Shown: positions 16,047 through 24,899 of the stretch, in pieces
How the letters are laid out: each line of letters starts with the position of its first letter
Numbering within the stretch: position 1 is the first letter of the stretch
Assembly (NCBI GenBank): GCA_021849365.1
Contig: JAJZSZ010000006.1
Location: 1 to 35,423, forward strand
Reading direction: 5' to 3'
DNA: 35,423 nt
Origin: Bacteroidota bacterium
Lineage (GTDB): Bacteria; Bacteroidota; Bacteroidia; Bacteroidales; Prolixibacteraceae
The notes under the pieces: generated by a model
What the model saw: the letters and a program-made list of their open reading frames with translations, nothing else
What the model was told of the DNA's origin: nothing
Database searches by the model: none
Made by a program: the position numbers and the translations under genes

Positions 16047-18194
16047 ATGAATATAAGGATTATCCGGACTTTTTTGCTTTTAATAATCATTGCAAGTATT
16101 CAACCTGCCTTTTCCGGGGAAAAATCGGGCATTACTCAAATTGATAGTCTTCGTAATACAGGAAGCAATAAAAAGGGAGTTGATAAAATATCTGCTCAAC
16201 TGGAATTTGCCATGCAAATTATGGGAAAAGATGCCCAGGAAGCTCAGCGTTTAGCAAATTCAGCACTCATCGCAGCCAAAGCAGCAAAAAATAAATTGCT
16301 TGAAACCAAAGCTTATTATACGCTTGGAAGAGTAAGTGAAGCATCGGAGAACAAAGACGCTGCAGAGGCTTATTACGATTCGGCTTTAGTAATTGCAGAG
16401 GGAACCGGTGATCAATGGAATAAGGGAGAAATTCTTTTTCGGAAAGGGATTATCAAGCACAATCGGAGCGAAGAAATACATGCATTGGAGTATTTTAATG
16501 CATCGATTCAGGCTTGTCGGCTATCCGACAATTTCAAGATAATGGGTTCTTCCTATTCAATGATGGGAACCATATTCAGGGTTAACGGATTATACGACAG
16601 AGCAATAGAATATACTGTAAACTCGAAATTGAATTATGAGAAGGCGGGCTACCTGGAAGGTAATGCCTGGGCTGCATATATTTTAGGGCGAATTTATGCT
16701 GACTTGAAACTTCCGGAAAAGGCACTTGAGTATTTTCAGGAAGCATTGGGAGAATATACCAAGCAGGCTTCGGTTGATGGGAATGAAGATGGCGTAGCAA
16801 TTTGCTACGAACAAATCGGTCTGTTGAATCTGGATTCGGGCAATTATGCCGAAGCAAAAAAATACATTGACAATACACTAAAAATTTACACCGATAAGAA
16901 ATCGAAATACGGCATCTCAAATGCTCATAAAAATCTCGGTATTGTTGAGTATTCGATGGGTGATTATGGTCTTGCGGAGAAATATCTGAATGAGGCTCTT
17001 GCGATAAAAAAAGAAGTCAATGATTTACTTAGTTTGCCTACTATTTACGAGTACATCGGATTATGCCTTGTGGGTAAAGGGCAAATTAATGCGGGCCTGA
17101 AGAATTTAAGGCAAGGTTTAGCACTAGCTGTTTCGAACAACCAGAAGAAAATCCAGTTAAATATTTATTCAAAGCTTACTGAAGTTTATTTAGGTATCAA
17201 TGATCTTAAGAATGCACTTGATTGTCAGAAAAAACAAATTGAAATTCAGGATTTAATACTTTCGGGTGCTGCCAACATAAAAATTGAGCAGTTGCAGGCC
17301 ATTTACGAAATTGACAAGAAAAACGCACAGATTATCGAGTTGGAAAAGCAAAACGAAATCAATGCATTAACAATCAAGCAACATCGTATTTCGCAGCTGA
17401 TTATGATTGTGGGAATTGTCATTGCATTTTTAATTTCAGTATCTATTTATTTGGTTTATAATAAGATTCGGCGTAAGAATCAGGAATTAAGAGAAACCAA
17501 TGCTGCAAAAGACAAGCTTTTTGCAATCATTGCACACGATTTACGTGGCCCAACCGGGAATCTTGCTTCATTTCTGGAGCACCTCAACGACACTTTTGCA
17601 GAGCATAGTCCCGATGAATTGAAGAAAATCTTATTGTCACTGTACAAATCAGCCGACAGTGTAAGTGTTCTGCTTGAAAATCTGCTTATTTGGGCGCAGT
17701 CGCAGTTAAATAAAATTGAGTACCGGCCTAAGGAGTTAGAATTGAGTGATGTAATCCAGAATTCAGTAAAGGGATTGAAGCCAATGGCTGATAACAAACA
17801 GGTTGAAATTAATCTGAAATTGGATGAAAACATTTCTGTGATGGCTGACCCAAACATGATTCAATCTGTTGTGCGTAACCTGTTTAGCAATGCCATAAAA
17901 TTTACACAACGGGGCGGTTCGGTAACGATCAAAACTGAAGTTAGCGATATGAGCAAGGCTTGCATCAGTATCACCGATAACGGTATCGGCATTGAAAAAG
18001 CATCACTCTCCAAGTTGTTTGACTTAAGTAATTCACAGCATACTCCCGGCACCGAAAATGAAAAGAGTACCGGACTGGGCTTGATTCTGGTTAAAGATTT
18101 CGTTGAAAGAAACCACGGAACGCTAACAATAGATAGTGAAAAGGGAAAAGGAACTGTAGTTTCATTTACACTACCTCTAATTCAACGTAGCTGA
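16047..18194 (+). CDS. TPR-containing sensor histidine kinase
   Basis: I prefer ATG 16047 over the ORF-track start at 15930: it gives a clean signal peptide (MNIRIIRTFLLLIIIASIQPAFS), follows a purine-rich AAAGAGAGG, and the extra 39 residues look unnatural. The result is 715 residues. The periplasmic part is a TPR array (KAYYTLGRVSEASENKDAAE, AIEYTVNSKLNYEKAGY, AEKYLNEALAIKKE), then a coiled-coil-like stretch, one membrane helix near 450-470 (LIMIVGIVIAFLISVSIYLV), and a cytoplasmic kinase. The H-box is AIIAHDLRGPTGN (His at about 496), the N-box RNLFSNAIKF, the G1 box DNGIGIE and the G2 box STGLGLILVKDF. There is no receiver domain and no response regulator next to it, so its partner must be elsewhere. 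The signal is unknown. Confidence 0.92.
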   Translation: MNIRIIRTFLLLIIIASIQPAFSGEKSGITQIDSLRNTGSNKKGVDKISAQLEFAMQIMGKDAQEAQRLANSALIAAKAAKNKLLETKAYYTLGRVSEASENKDAAEAYYDSALVIAEGTGDQWNKGEILFRKGIIKHNRSEEIHALEYFNASIQACRLSDNFKIMGSSYSMMGTIFRVNGLYDRAIEYTVNSKLNYEKAGYLEGNAWAAYILGRIYADLKLPEKALEYFQEALGEYTKQASVDGNEDGVAICYEQIGLLNLDSGNYAEAKKYIDNTLKIYTDKKSKYGISNAHKNLGIVEYSMGDYGLAEKYLNEALAIKKEVNDLLSLPTIYEYIGLCLVGKGQINAGLKNLRQGLALAVSNNQKKIQLNIYSKLTEVYLGINDLKNALDCQKKQIEIQDLILSGAANIKIEQLQAIYEIDKKNAQIIELEKQNEINALTIKQHRISQLIMIVGIVIAFLISVSIYLVYNKIRRKNQELRETNAAKDKLFAIIAHDLRGPTGNLASFLEHLNDTFAEHSPDELKKILLSLYKSADSVSVLLENLLIWAQSQLNKIEYRPKELELSDVIQNSVKGLKPMADNKQVEINLKLDENISVMADPNMIQSVVRNLFSNAIKFTQRGGSVTIKTEVSDMSKACISITDNGIGIEKASLSKLFDLSNSQHTPGTENEKSTGLGLILVKDFVERNHGTLTIDSEKGKGTVVSFTLPLIQRS

Positions 18195-18206
18195 AGTGTA
18201 AAAACA

Positions 18207-18236
18207 GAAAAGGCCAGGTGATGACCTGACCTTTTC
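18207..18236. terminator. Bidirectional intrinsic terminator
   Basis: A 13-bp stem with one C-A mismatch (18207-18219 with 18224-18236; core GAAAAGGCCAGGT) closes a GATG loop. It lies between converging genes ending at 18194 and 18261. T-rich bases follow the stem on the plus strand only after a short gap. Confidence 0.7.
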
Positions 18237-18260
18237 CGGATGTATTTCTGTAATTAAAAA

Positions 18261-19430
18261 TCAGACATTCAGTTTGTGAGCTAATTTTTGTGCTGTTAAA
18301 GCCAGCTTAGTAGCCAGGAAACAATGATCCTGAGTCATTGCTGTTTCGGTCCGGTTCACCACATCGTTTACAAGTTGTTCGCCATATGGCATATATACTC
18401 CTGAACAATCGAAGTATTGTGTTTCTTTCTGATTAACCAGGAATAAATGATTTTCGCCCTTTCGTCCGGCAATGTCAACATATTTTCTCATTTCAATATA
18501 TCCTTCAGTCCCCAAAATAAACGTACGGCCATCGCCCCAGGTTGGAAGGCCCTTGGGGGTAAACCAATCGATTCGGATATAACCGGTTGCATGAGGACTA
18601 CGTACGCTCATGTCGCCAAAGTCCTGGTAATTTGGGTAATCAGGTGTGTTAAAATTGGCGATTTGCGAAAAGTTAACTTCGGCTTGTTTCGATCCGGTGT
18701 AAAAAAGGAACTGATCGCATTGGTGTGAGCCGATGTCGCATAACACTCCACCGGCTTTTTGCGGATCAAAAAACCAGGCCGGGCGTGAAGCCGGATTCAT
18801 GCGGTGAGGTCCCAGTCCGATAGTCTGAATGACTCTTCCGATGGCGCCTGACTGCACTAATTCGCCAGCCTTCACCGATGCCGGATTGGTCAATCGCTCG
18901 CTGTAGAGGATTGAAAAAATTCGTTTGGTTTCTTTCTGAACTTTCTTGACTTCTTTGAGTTGTTCGAAAGTGATAATACCGGGTTTGTCGGTCACATAAT
19001 CCTTTCCCGATTTCATTACCCGGATGCCGAGCGGCGCACGATCAACCGGAATACCGGCACTGGCCACGAGCTGAATGGAATTATCTTCCAGAATTTCTTC
19101 TTCTGATTTGGCCACTTTTACATTGGGGTACGCTTTGGTAAAGGCAGGTAACAAATCGGGCTCCCTTGAATATACGGCAACCAATTCTCCACCACCATTA
19201 ATCAGCGCATTGGCTATTCCGTAAATATGGTTATGGTTAATCCCAATTATTGAGAATTTGATTTGCTTTTTGAGAACCGGTCGGTCGTCAGGCTTCAAAA
19301 TTACTTCAACCGGGGTAGTATTGTTATAAAAACTTCTACCCAATGCTTCATCCGGAAACATGGATATGGCGGCCATTCCGGCAGCCGAAGCAATCGACTG
19401 CCTCAGGAAATTTCGTCTGTTGGATTGCAT
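18261..19430 (-). CDS. Gfo/Idh/MocA-family oxidoreductase with Tat signal
   Basis: A 389-residue protein that begins with a twin-arginine signal (NRRNFLRQSIASAAGMAAIS), so it is predicted to be exported folded, with its nucleotide cofactor. The Rossmann half starts KFSIIGINHNHIYGIANAL, continues with the NAD(P)-binding VYSREPDLLPAF, and has the family-typical KDYVTDKPG at about residues 160-170, where Lys is the catalytic EKP-type residue (here DKP). The C-terminal half carries GGVLCDIGSHQCDQFLFYTG, the H-containing block expected in the active site. These enzymes oxidise or reduce sugars, inositols or glycosides; periplasmic members in Bacteroidota often act on unusual glycans. The substrate cannot be told. 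A 10-bp inverted repeat lies just upstream (19454-19504). Confidence 0.9.
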   Translation of the reverse strand: MQSNRRNFLRQSIASAAGMAAISMFPDEALGRSFYNNTTPVEVILKPDDRPVLKKQIKFSIIGINHNHIYGIANALINGGGELVAVYSREPDLLPAFTKAYPNVKVAKSEEEILEDNSIQLVASAGIPVDRAPLGIRVMKSGKDYVTDKPGIITFEQLKEVKKVQKETKRIFSILYSERLTNPASVKAGELVQSGAIGRVIQTIGLGPHRMNPASRPAWFFDPQKAGGVLCDIGSHQCDQFLFYTGSKQAEVNFSQIANFNTPDYPNYQDFGDMSVRSPHATGYIRIDWFTPKGLPTWGDGRTFILGTEGYIEMRKYVDIAGRKGENHLFLVNQKETQYFDCSGVYMPYGEQLVNDVVNRTETAMTQDHCFLATKLALTAQKLAHKLNV

Positions 19431-19758
19431 AAGTTGGGTTTTTGGGTAAACTATTCAGGAACCGAACTTACGAAATATCTTTTCAAAATAGATGGGTTCC
19501 TGAAAATTAAGGGTTGAAGCCTGAATTTGTACCATGGGAATCAATAGACTCTTCAATACCTGTACACTTTTTATCTCTTAGTATTAAAATTGTCAGGAAT
19601 ATGGCTGGTTATACATGACTTGTTTTACTCTTTGTTTCAATTAGTTTTCAAGTATTTGTAGTAAATTTATAGTTAGTAAATTAACAGTTGATTTGTTTTT
19701 TACTTCATTACGGAGCCTCTGAACATTGTTCACTGCTCAAGAGATAATAGAGCTGACC
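19431..19758. other. Divergent intergenic region between the Gfo/Idh/MocA gene and the hybrid sensors
   Basis: This 328-bp region is AT-rich with no convincing ORF. Besides the long-arm inverted repeat it holds only degenerate promoter-like boxes (for example TTGATTTG near 19690). No RNA gene was recognised. Confidence 0.5.
19454..19504. repeat. 10-bp inverted repeat upstream of the Gfo/Idh/MocA gene
   Basis: TTCAGGAACC (19454-19463) and GGTTCCTGAA (19495-19504) are perfect inverted copies separated by 31 bp, 24 bp upstream of the ATG at 19430. The spacing is three turns of DNA plus arm length, which would suit a looped or dimeric operator. It could also form a long-loop hairpin in the leader. 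Confidence 0.5.
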
Positions 19759-21921
19759 ATGAAGCAGTTTTCTGCTATCGGTGATTGGTTTACGTGGTTA
19801 GTATTTCATCAGAATGACACTCCGGAACTTATTATCAGAAAAAAATTCTTTCTGATCACAAACCTCGTAACTATCGTTTTCATATCCATTATTACCGTAT
19901 TATCGTATGTGCTTGATTTGATGAATTTCGCACGCTATGCATTGATGTTGTTGGCATTTAGTTTGGGGCAATCAATTCTGCTGTTAATTCTCAGAAGCTG
20001 GTCGCGATGGTTTGTTTACTCTGTTTGCAGCCTTTTCATGGTGTTGATCTTCTACATTATTCTCAAACTTGGAGGGATTGCAAACTCGGCGGGCCTTTTA
20101 ATGGCGGCCTATTTTTTCCTTCTTACTTCGCAATGGATGGAAGATACAAAACTCTTGGTTTTGATTGGATTGCTGTTTGTGATTGGCGTGCTGGTTGCCG
20201 GAGTTTCATATCCTTATCTTAAACTTGATGAAAGCATATTCGGATGGAAGAACAACCTTTTCTTTGCAATAAACTTTGGCTGGATTGGACTATTGTTGGC
20301 TGTGGCTCTTTATTTTACAATTATAAAAAGTGAAAATACGGCTAAAAACAGGGCCGAGCAGTTACAGGAACTTGATCTTCTGAAATCACAACTTTATGCC
20401 AATATCGCTCACGAATTACGTACTCCGTTAACACTGATAAAGGGAAATGCAGAGGAAATAAAAGAGAATCATTATGGTGAAACTACAGATAGGGCAAACA
20501 GCATTATACAAAATTCAGATAAGATTTTGTCTCTGGTTAACCAGATATTGAACCTTTCCAAAATAGAAGAAGGTGTTATGCCAATGCGTTATGTCCAGAG
20601 CGATTTGATCACTTTTGTCAAGGCTATTGTGGATTCATTTCACGCATATGCCCATATGCAAAAGATTGAGCTACACTTTTATTCAGAATGCCCGCAACTA
20701 TTGATGGATATTGAACCAGAGAAGTTGGAAGAATCGCTGTCGAACCTGTTATCGAACGCCATCAAATATACCCCTCAAAATGGAGATGTTTATGTTTCGG
20801 TTCGAAAACTCCTTTCGGACAGTAAATCAGAGCCGCAGGTTGAAATCAGTGTACGTGATACCGGAATTGGCATTCAGGAAGACCAGCTCGATAAAATTTT
20901 CATTCGCTTTTACCGTGTCGAGGACAAACGTTATCCTTATCCCGAGGGAACAGGAATAGGGCTGACGCTGGTGAACGAATATCTTAAGCTAATGAATGGC
21001 TCAATACACGTAAGCAGTTCGTTGGAAGAAGGTTCCGAATTCATCATCGTGCTTCCCGTAACTCACACTGCAGAAACAAAGAATGAAATTCGTTCAGGAA
21101 ATTCATTCAGGAGTAGGGAAACATTTAATACATCGCATATCGCAATTACAAACAATGACAATAACTTACCTCATTTACTCATTATTGAAGACAATAAGGA
21201 GTTGAGCGAATATCTTATCGGTTTGCTTAATGACGAATATCAGATTCTAACTGCCGAAAATGGTGTCTCCGGAGTTGAAAAGGCTGTAACTATTATTCCT
21301 GACATTATTTTGAGTGATGTAATGATGCCCGGCAAAGATGGCTATCAGGTTTGCAAAGAGTTGAAGAATGATTTTCGTACAAACCATATCCCAATTGTAT
21401 TACTCACGGCCAGAGCCGACACTGATTCGCGCATTTTGGGACTGGAGCTAGGCGCCGATGCATACCTTACCAAGCCTTTCGACAAAAAGGAATTGATGAT
21501 TTGCCTGCATAATCTGTTTATTCAACGGGAGAAACTGAGGTTGAAGTATCAATCAAATCTTTACGAAAAGTTTCCTGAGGAATATGCTGGCGGATTAAGT
21601 GAAAAGTTTTTGAACAGGACGATTAGAATTCTTGAACAGAATTTTGGCGATGAAACCTTCCGTATTGAGGACCTGTACCTGAAATTAGGAATCAGTAGAG
21701 TACAACTGCACCGAAAACTGACGGCTTTAACCGGACAATCAACATCCACTTTCATGCGAAATTTCAGGTTACATAAAGCCTGCAGGCTATTGCCTGAACC
21801 CGATAAAAATGTTTCGGAAATTGCTTATGCTGTTGGCTTTACTGATGCCAATTACTTTACACGTGCATTCACGCAGGAATACGGAATAACTCCGACAGAA
21901 TACAGGAGATCTATTATATAA
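19759..21921 (+). CDS. Hybrid two-component system with polytopic membrane input domain, copy 1
   Basis: The ORF track begins at a TTG (19726); I prefer ATG 19759 (MKQFSAIGDWFTW), giving 720 residues, because it matches the start of the tandem copy. Order: about six hydrophobic segments in residues 30-195, a short coiled coil (RAEQLQELDLLKSQ), a HisKA domain with LYANIAHELRTPLTLI, an ATPase domain (LSNLLSNAIKY, DTGIGIQEDQLDKIF, GTGIGLTLVNEYL), a receiver domain with phospho-acceptor Asp in DIILSDVMMPGKDGYQV and Lys in YLTKPF, and a C-terminal AraC-type DNA-binding domain (GISRVQLHRKLTALTG, YAVGFTDANYFTRAF). Sensing, phosphorelay and DNA binding are thus in one inner-membrane protein. It lacks the periplasmic two-beta-propeller domain of classic HTCS regulators of glycan loci. 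Confidence 0.94.
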   Translation: MKQFSAIGDWFTWLVFHQNDTPELIIRKKFFLITNLVTIVFISIITVLSYVLDLMNFARYALMLLAFSLGQSILLLILRSWSRWFVYSVCSLFMVLIFYIILKLGGIANSAGLLMAAYFFLLTSQWMEDTKLLVLIGLLFVIGVLVAGVSYPYLKLDESIFGWKNNLFFAINFGWIGLLLAVALYFTIIKSENTAKNRAEQLQELDLLKSQLYANIAHELRTPLTLIKGNAEEIKENHYGETTDRANSIIQNSDKILSLVNQILNLSKIEEGVMPMRYVQSDLITFVKAIVDSFHAYAHMQKIELHFYSECPQLLMDIEPEKLEESLSNLLSNAIKYTPQNGDVYVSVRKLLSDSKSEPQVEISVRDTGIGIQEDQLDKIFIRFYRVEDKRYPYPEGTGIGLTLVNEYLKLMNGSIHVSSSLEEGSEFIIVLPVTHTAETKNEIRSGNSFRSRETFNTSHIAITNNDNNLPHLLIIEDNKELSEYLIGLLNDEYQILTAENGVSGVEKAVTIIPDIILSDVMMPGKDGYQVCKELKNDFRTNHIPIVLLTARADTDSRILGLELGADAYLTKPFDKKELMICLHNLFIQREKLRLKYQSNLYEKFPEEYAGGLSEKFLNRTIRILEQNFGDETFRIEDLYLKLGISRVQLHRKLTALTGQSTSTFMRNFRLHKACRLLPEPDKNVSEIAYAVGFTDANYFTRAFTQEYGITPTEYRRSII

Positions 21922-21952
21922 ACTTACATTCTTTTATAAGGTAGTTACAATT

Positions 21953-24112
21953 ATGGTACTTAACCGAAAAATAGATGGTTGGCTTAGCCGGTTACTTTGG
22001 TACGAAAGTGATACGCAGGAAACGCTTGACCTGAAAGTTTATCTTGTTGGAAACATGATCATTCCGGCAGTTATTATCACGCTTAACCTGATCCTGATTT
22101 TAATATTAAAGGTGTCTCATCTCTTCTTGTTAATCAGCCCCCTTGTACTATCCATGATAATTACAGTGGCTTTACTGCTAATGATAAAGCGGGGAATAAA
22201 ATGGTTTCTCTATTTTTATTATGGGGGGTATATCGTTATTTGTGGGTTAATTGTTCTTGAGCTGGGAGGACTTCCAAATTCATGCGGGGTATGGGGAGGA
22301 GCGTTTATTTGTTTTATGCATGCTTTGGCTGTAAAGAGTAAGCAAATATTGATTATTAATGCGTCAATTTACTGTATTTGTCTGATTATAATAGGCTTTT
22401 CATTCCCTTATCTGTCGCCTGCAAAAGAATGGAGCCCCAAAATCAACAATATATTCTTCACAATAAACGAAATATGGATGTGTTTGTATCTGGTCAAATC
22501 CTTTTATGACAGTATCATCATTAAAACGGATGAGGCGAAAAAAAGGACAGCACACTTACAAGAGCTCGACCTGATGAAATCTAAACTATACGCCAACATT
22601 GCCCATGAATTTCGTACTCCTTTAACATTGATAAGGGGAAATGCCGAAGAGATTGAGGAGCATTATAGTGGTGAAACGAACTCCCGGGCAAATTGTATCA
22701 TCCAGAATTCAAATAAAATTCTATTTCTGATCAACCAAATGCTGAACCTTTCAAAAATAGAGGAAGGCCATGTTTCTTTAAATTACATTCAATGCGATTT
22801 GGTTGCCTTTGTGAGGTTTATCGTAAATTCATTTCTGGGCTATGCCGAATCGCGGAAAATTGAGTTACACTACCAACCACAATGTCGTCAGCTGATGATG
22901 GATATTGAAACAGAGAAACTTGAAGAGTCGTTATCTAATCTTTTGTCCAATGCTATAAAATATACGCCTGAAGGTGGCGATGTTTATATTTCAATCAGGC
23001 CGCTGAATTCGACTAAAACAACAAATTTACAGGTCGAAATCAGCGTGCAAGACACCGGAATTGGCATTCCTGAAAATCAGTTGGATAAAATATTTATTCG
23101 ATTTTATCGGGTTGAGGATAAGCGTTTCCCCTATCAGGAAGGTACAGGAATTGGACTTACTTTGGTCAGCGAATACATAAAACTAATGCATGGCTCTATT
23201 CGGGTGAATAGTACGCCAAATATTGGTTCCGAATTTATTATAGCGCTTCCGGTTACGCAGAATGCAAAAATTGGAGGACTTGCCCCCGATAGAGCTAATG
23301 TTTGTGTACAAGAGATAGCTGACTCTCAGTCGAGAGAAGTTAAACATACCACCAATCGCCCTCGTTTGCTGATTATTGAAGACAACAGTGAACTGACCGA
23401 TTATCTTGTGGGATTGCTTGAGATCGATTATCAGATTCTTACTGCCGAAAATGGAATTCAGGGTATAACGCATGCCATAAAATATATTCCGGATATTATT
23501 CTGAGTGATGTAATGATGCCAGGCAAAGATGGATATCAGGTTTGTAAGGAATTGAAGAAAGATTTTCGCACCAATCATATTCCGATTGTATTGCTGACTG
23601 CCAGGGCTGATAACGATTCACGCATACGTGGATTGGAACATGGCGCAGATGTGTATCTCACAAAACCTTTTAATAAAAGAGAATTGATGGTTTGCCTGAA
23701 TAATCTGCTTGTACAAAGAGATATTTTGCGGCTCAAGTTCAGCAATCAAATTTTAAGTAAGGAAACCATTAATAAAGAGGCTGGATTAAACGAGAATTTT
23801 ATGAATAAAGTAATTGTGTTCCTTGAAAAGAATTACCAAAACGACAGGTACGGGATAAACAATCTTTATTCCGATATGAAAATAAGTAGGGTACAGCTTC
23901 ACCGAAAACTTACTGCTTTAACCGGTCAACCGGCATCCGGTTTTATCCGGAACTTCAGGCTGCAAAAAGCCCGCAACCTTTTGCTCGAAACCTACAAAAA
24001 TGTATCAGACATCGCCTATGAAGTTGGGTTTGCCGACGCTAATTATTTTGGTAAAGCTTTTATTTCAGAATATGGATTATCGGCTACCGATTACCGAAAA
24101 TCATTCACATAG
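21953..24112 (+). CDS. Hybrid two-component system with polytopic membrane input domain, copy 2
   Basis: A 719-residue paralogue starting 31 bp after copy 1, almost certainly co-transcribed. It has the same architecture: membrane segments in about 30-190, LYANIAHEFRTPLTLI (H-box), LSNLLSNAIKY and DTGIGIPENQLDKIF and GTGIGLTLVSEYI (ATPase), a receiver with Asp in DIILSDVMMPGKDGYQV and YLTKPF, and a C-terminal AraC domain (MKISRVQLHRKLTALTG, YEVGFADANYFGKAF). The kinase, receiver and DNA-binding parts are closely similar to copy 1, while the membrane part is less so, suggesting one output driven by two signals. All phosphorelay residues are intact in both. A small lipoprotein gene follows 103 bp downstream and could be a target or accessory. 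Confidence 0.94.
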   Translation: MVLNRKIDGWLSRLLWYESDTQETLDLKVYLVGNMIIPAVIITLNLILILILKVSHLFLLISPLVLSMIITVALLLMIKRGIKWFLYFYYGGYIVICGLIVLELGGLPNSCGVWGGAFICFMHALAVKSKQILIINASIYCICLIIIGFSFPYLSPAKEWSPKINNIFFTINEIWMCLYLVKSFYDSIIIKTDEAKKRTAHLQELDLMKSKLYANIAHEFRTPLTLIRGNAEEIEEHYSGETNSRANCIIQNSNKILFLINQMLNLSKIEEGHVSLNYIQCDLVAFVRFIVNSFLGYAESRKIELHYQPQCRQLMMDIETEKLEESLSNLLSNAIKYTPEGGDVYISIRPLNSTKTTNLQVEISVQDTGIGIPENQLDKIFIRFYRVEDKRFPYQEGTGIGLTLVSEYIKLMHGSIRVNSTPNIGSEFIIALPVTQNAKIGGLAPDRANVCVQEIADSQSREVKHTTNRPRLLIIEDNSELTDYLVGLLEIDYQILTAENGIQGITHAIKYIPDIILSDVMMPGKDGYQVCKELKKDFRTNHIPIVLLTARADNDSRIRGLEHGADVYLTKPFNKRELMVCLNNLLVQRDILRLKFSNQILSKETINKEAGLNENFMNKVIVFLEKNYQNDRYGINNLYSDMKISRVQLHRKLTALTGQPASGFIRNFRLQKARNLLLETYKNVSDIAYEVGFADANYFGKAFISEYGLSATDYRKSFT

Positions 24113-24215
24113 TAATTTGAAACAATACTGCTAGCATTGAAACATTAGGGAATCAACCCATGGTCGGTTCTCTTGTAACTTTAACTCATAGTTTAACTTC
24201 ATAATTCTAAAAGCT

Positions 24216-24740
24216 ATGAAAAAGATTATCATTTCAATTGCAGTATTGATGCTGATTTTCATTGGTTCAGGATGTGATAAGGAAACTCTTATGACTGAAG
24301 AACCAACTGTGAACTTTAAATCAGCAGAGATGAAGAGCATCCCAATTACAGCAGATTTCTATGCTGTTACTTCTACATGGATACCCGACGGATTAGCTTA
24401 TTCAGGCAATTTGGGAGGGAATTTTTCTCATCTGGGTAAGATCGATTTTGAAAAGAGCACCTTTGAAAGAACAGGTCTGGAAATACTGGGACCATACACC
24501 GTTCGCTGGGAGATGTTTGGCGAAGTTGTTGCCGCCGATGGTGACGCCTTGCATTATACTTTATGGGGTATAATGGATCAGGAGAAAAACGAATACACAA
24601 GCACGGTTACTTATAGCGGTGGAACTGGTCGGTTCGAAAATGCTTCAGGGTATCTTGATGTCACCGGGTATGTTGACGAATCACACGTACTTTGGATGAA
24701 AGGGGATGGTCTACTCTCCAATGTTGGTAGCTCAAAATGA
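24216..24740 (+). CDS. Small lipoprotein of unknown function
   Basis: A 174-residue protein with a lipoprotein signal (MKKIIISIAVLMLIFIGSGC, mature Cys at residue 20). The mature part is Gly- and aromatic-rich and predicted mostly beta (LAYSGNLGGNFSHLGKIDF, VTYSGGTGRFENASGYLDV), suggesting a small barrel or lipocalin-like fold; the GGTGRFENASG motif recurs in Bacteroidota proteins of that kind, but I cannot name a family. The residue after Cys is Asp followed by Lys (C-D-K-E), so surface versus periplasmic location is uncertain. It lies downstream of the tandem hybrid sensors in the same direction. Function unknown. Confidence 0.82.
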   Translation: MKKIIISIAVLMLIFIGSGCDKETLMTEEPTVNFKSAEMKSIPITADFYAVTSTWIPDGLAYSGNLGGNFSHLGKIDFEKSTFERTGLEILGPYTVRWEMFGEVVAADGDALHYTLWGIMDQEKNEYTSTVTYSGGTGRFENASGYLDVTGYVDESHVLWMKGDGLLSNVGSSK

Positions 24741-24899
24741 TGAAAGGCGAAAAAGAGAATGCCAATGCCTTCTTTCCGTTCAGATTCACCTATGATCTGC
24801 AACTAATTAAAATATCCGTGTTAAGATTTCAATTGGCTCGTTTTCAGGAGGTGAAGAAATATGTGTTCGGGATTTTCGGGGAATTAAAAATTAGAGGTT

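Noticed and set aside
19726-19758. TTG start for the first hybrid sensor
   Set aside because: ATG 19759 aligns with the start region of the tandem paralogue and needs no rare initiation codon.
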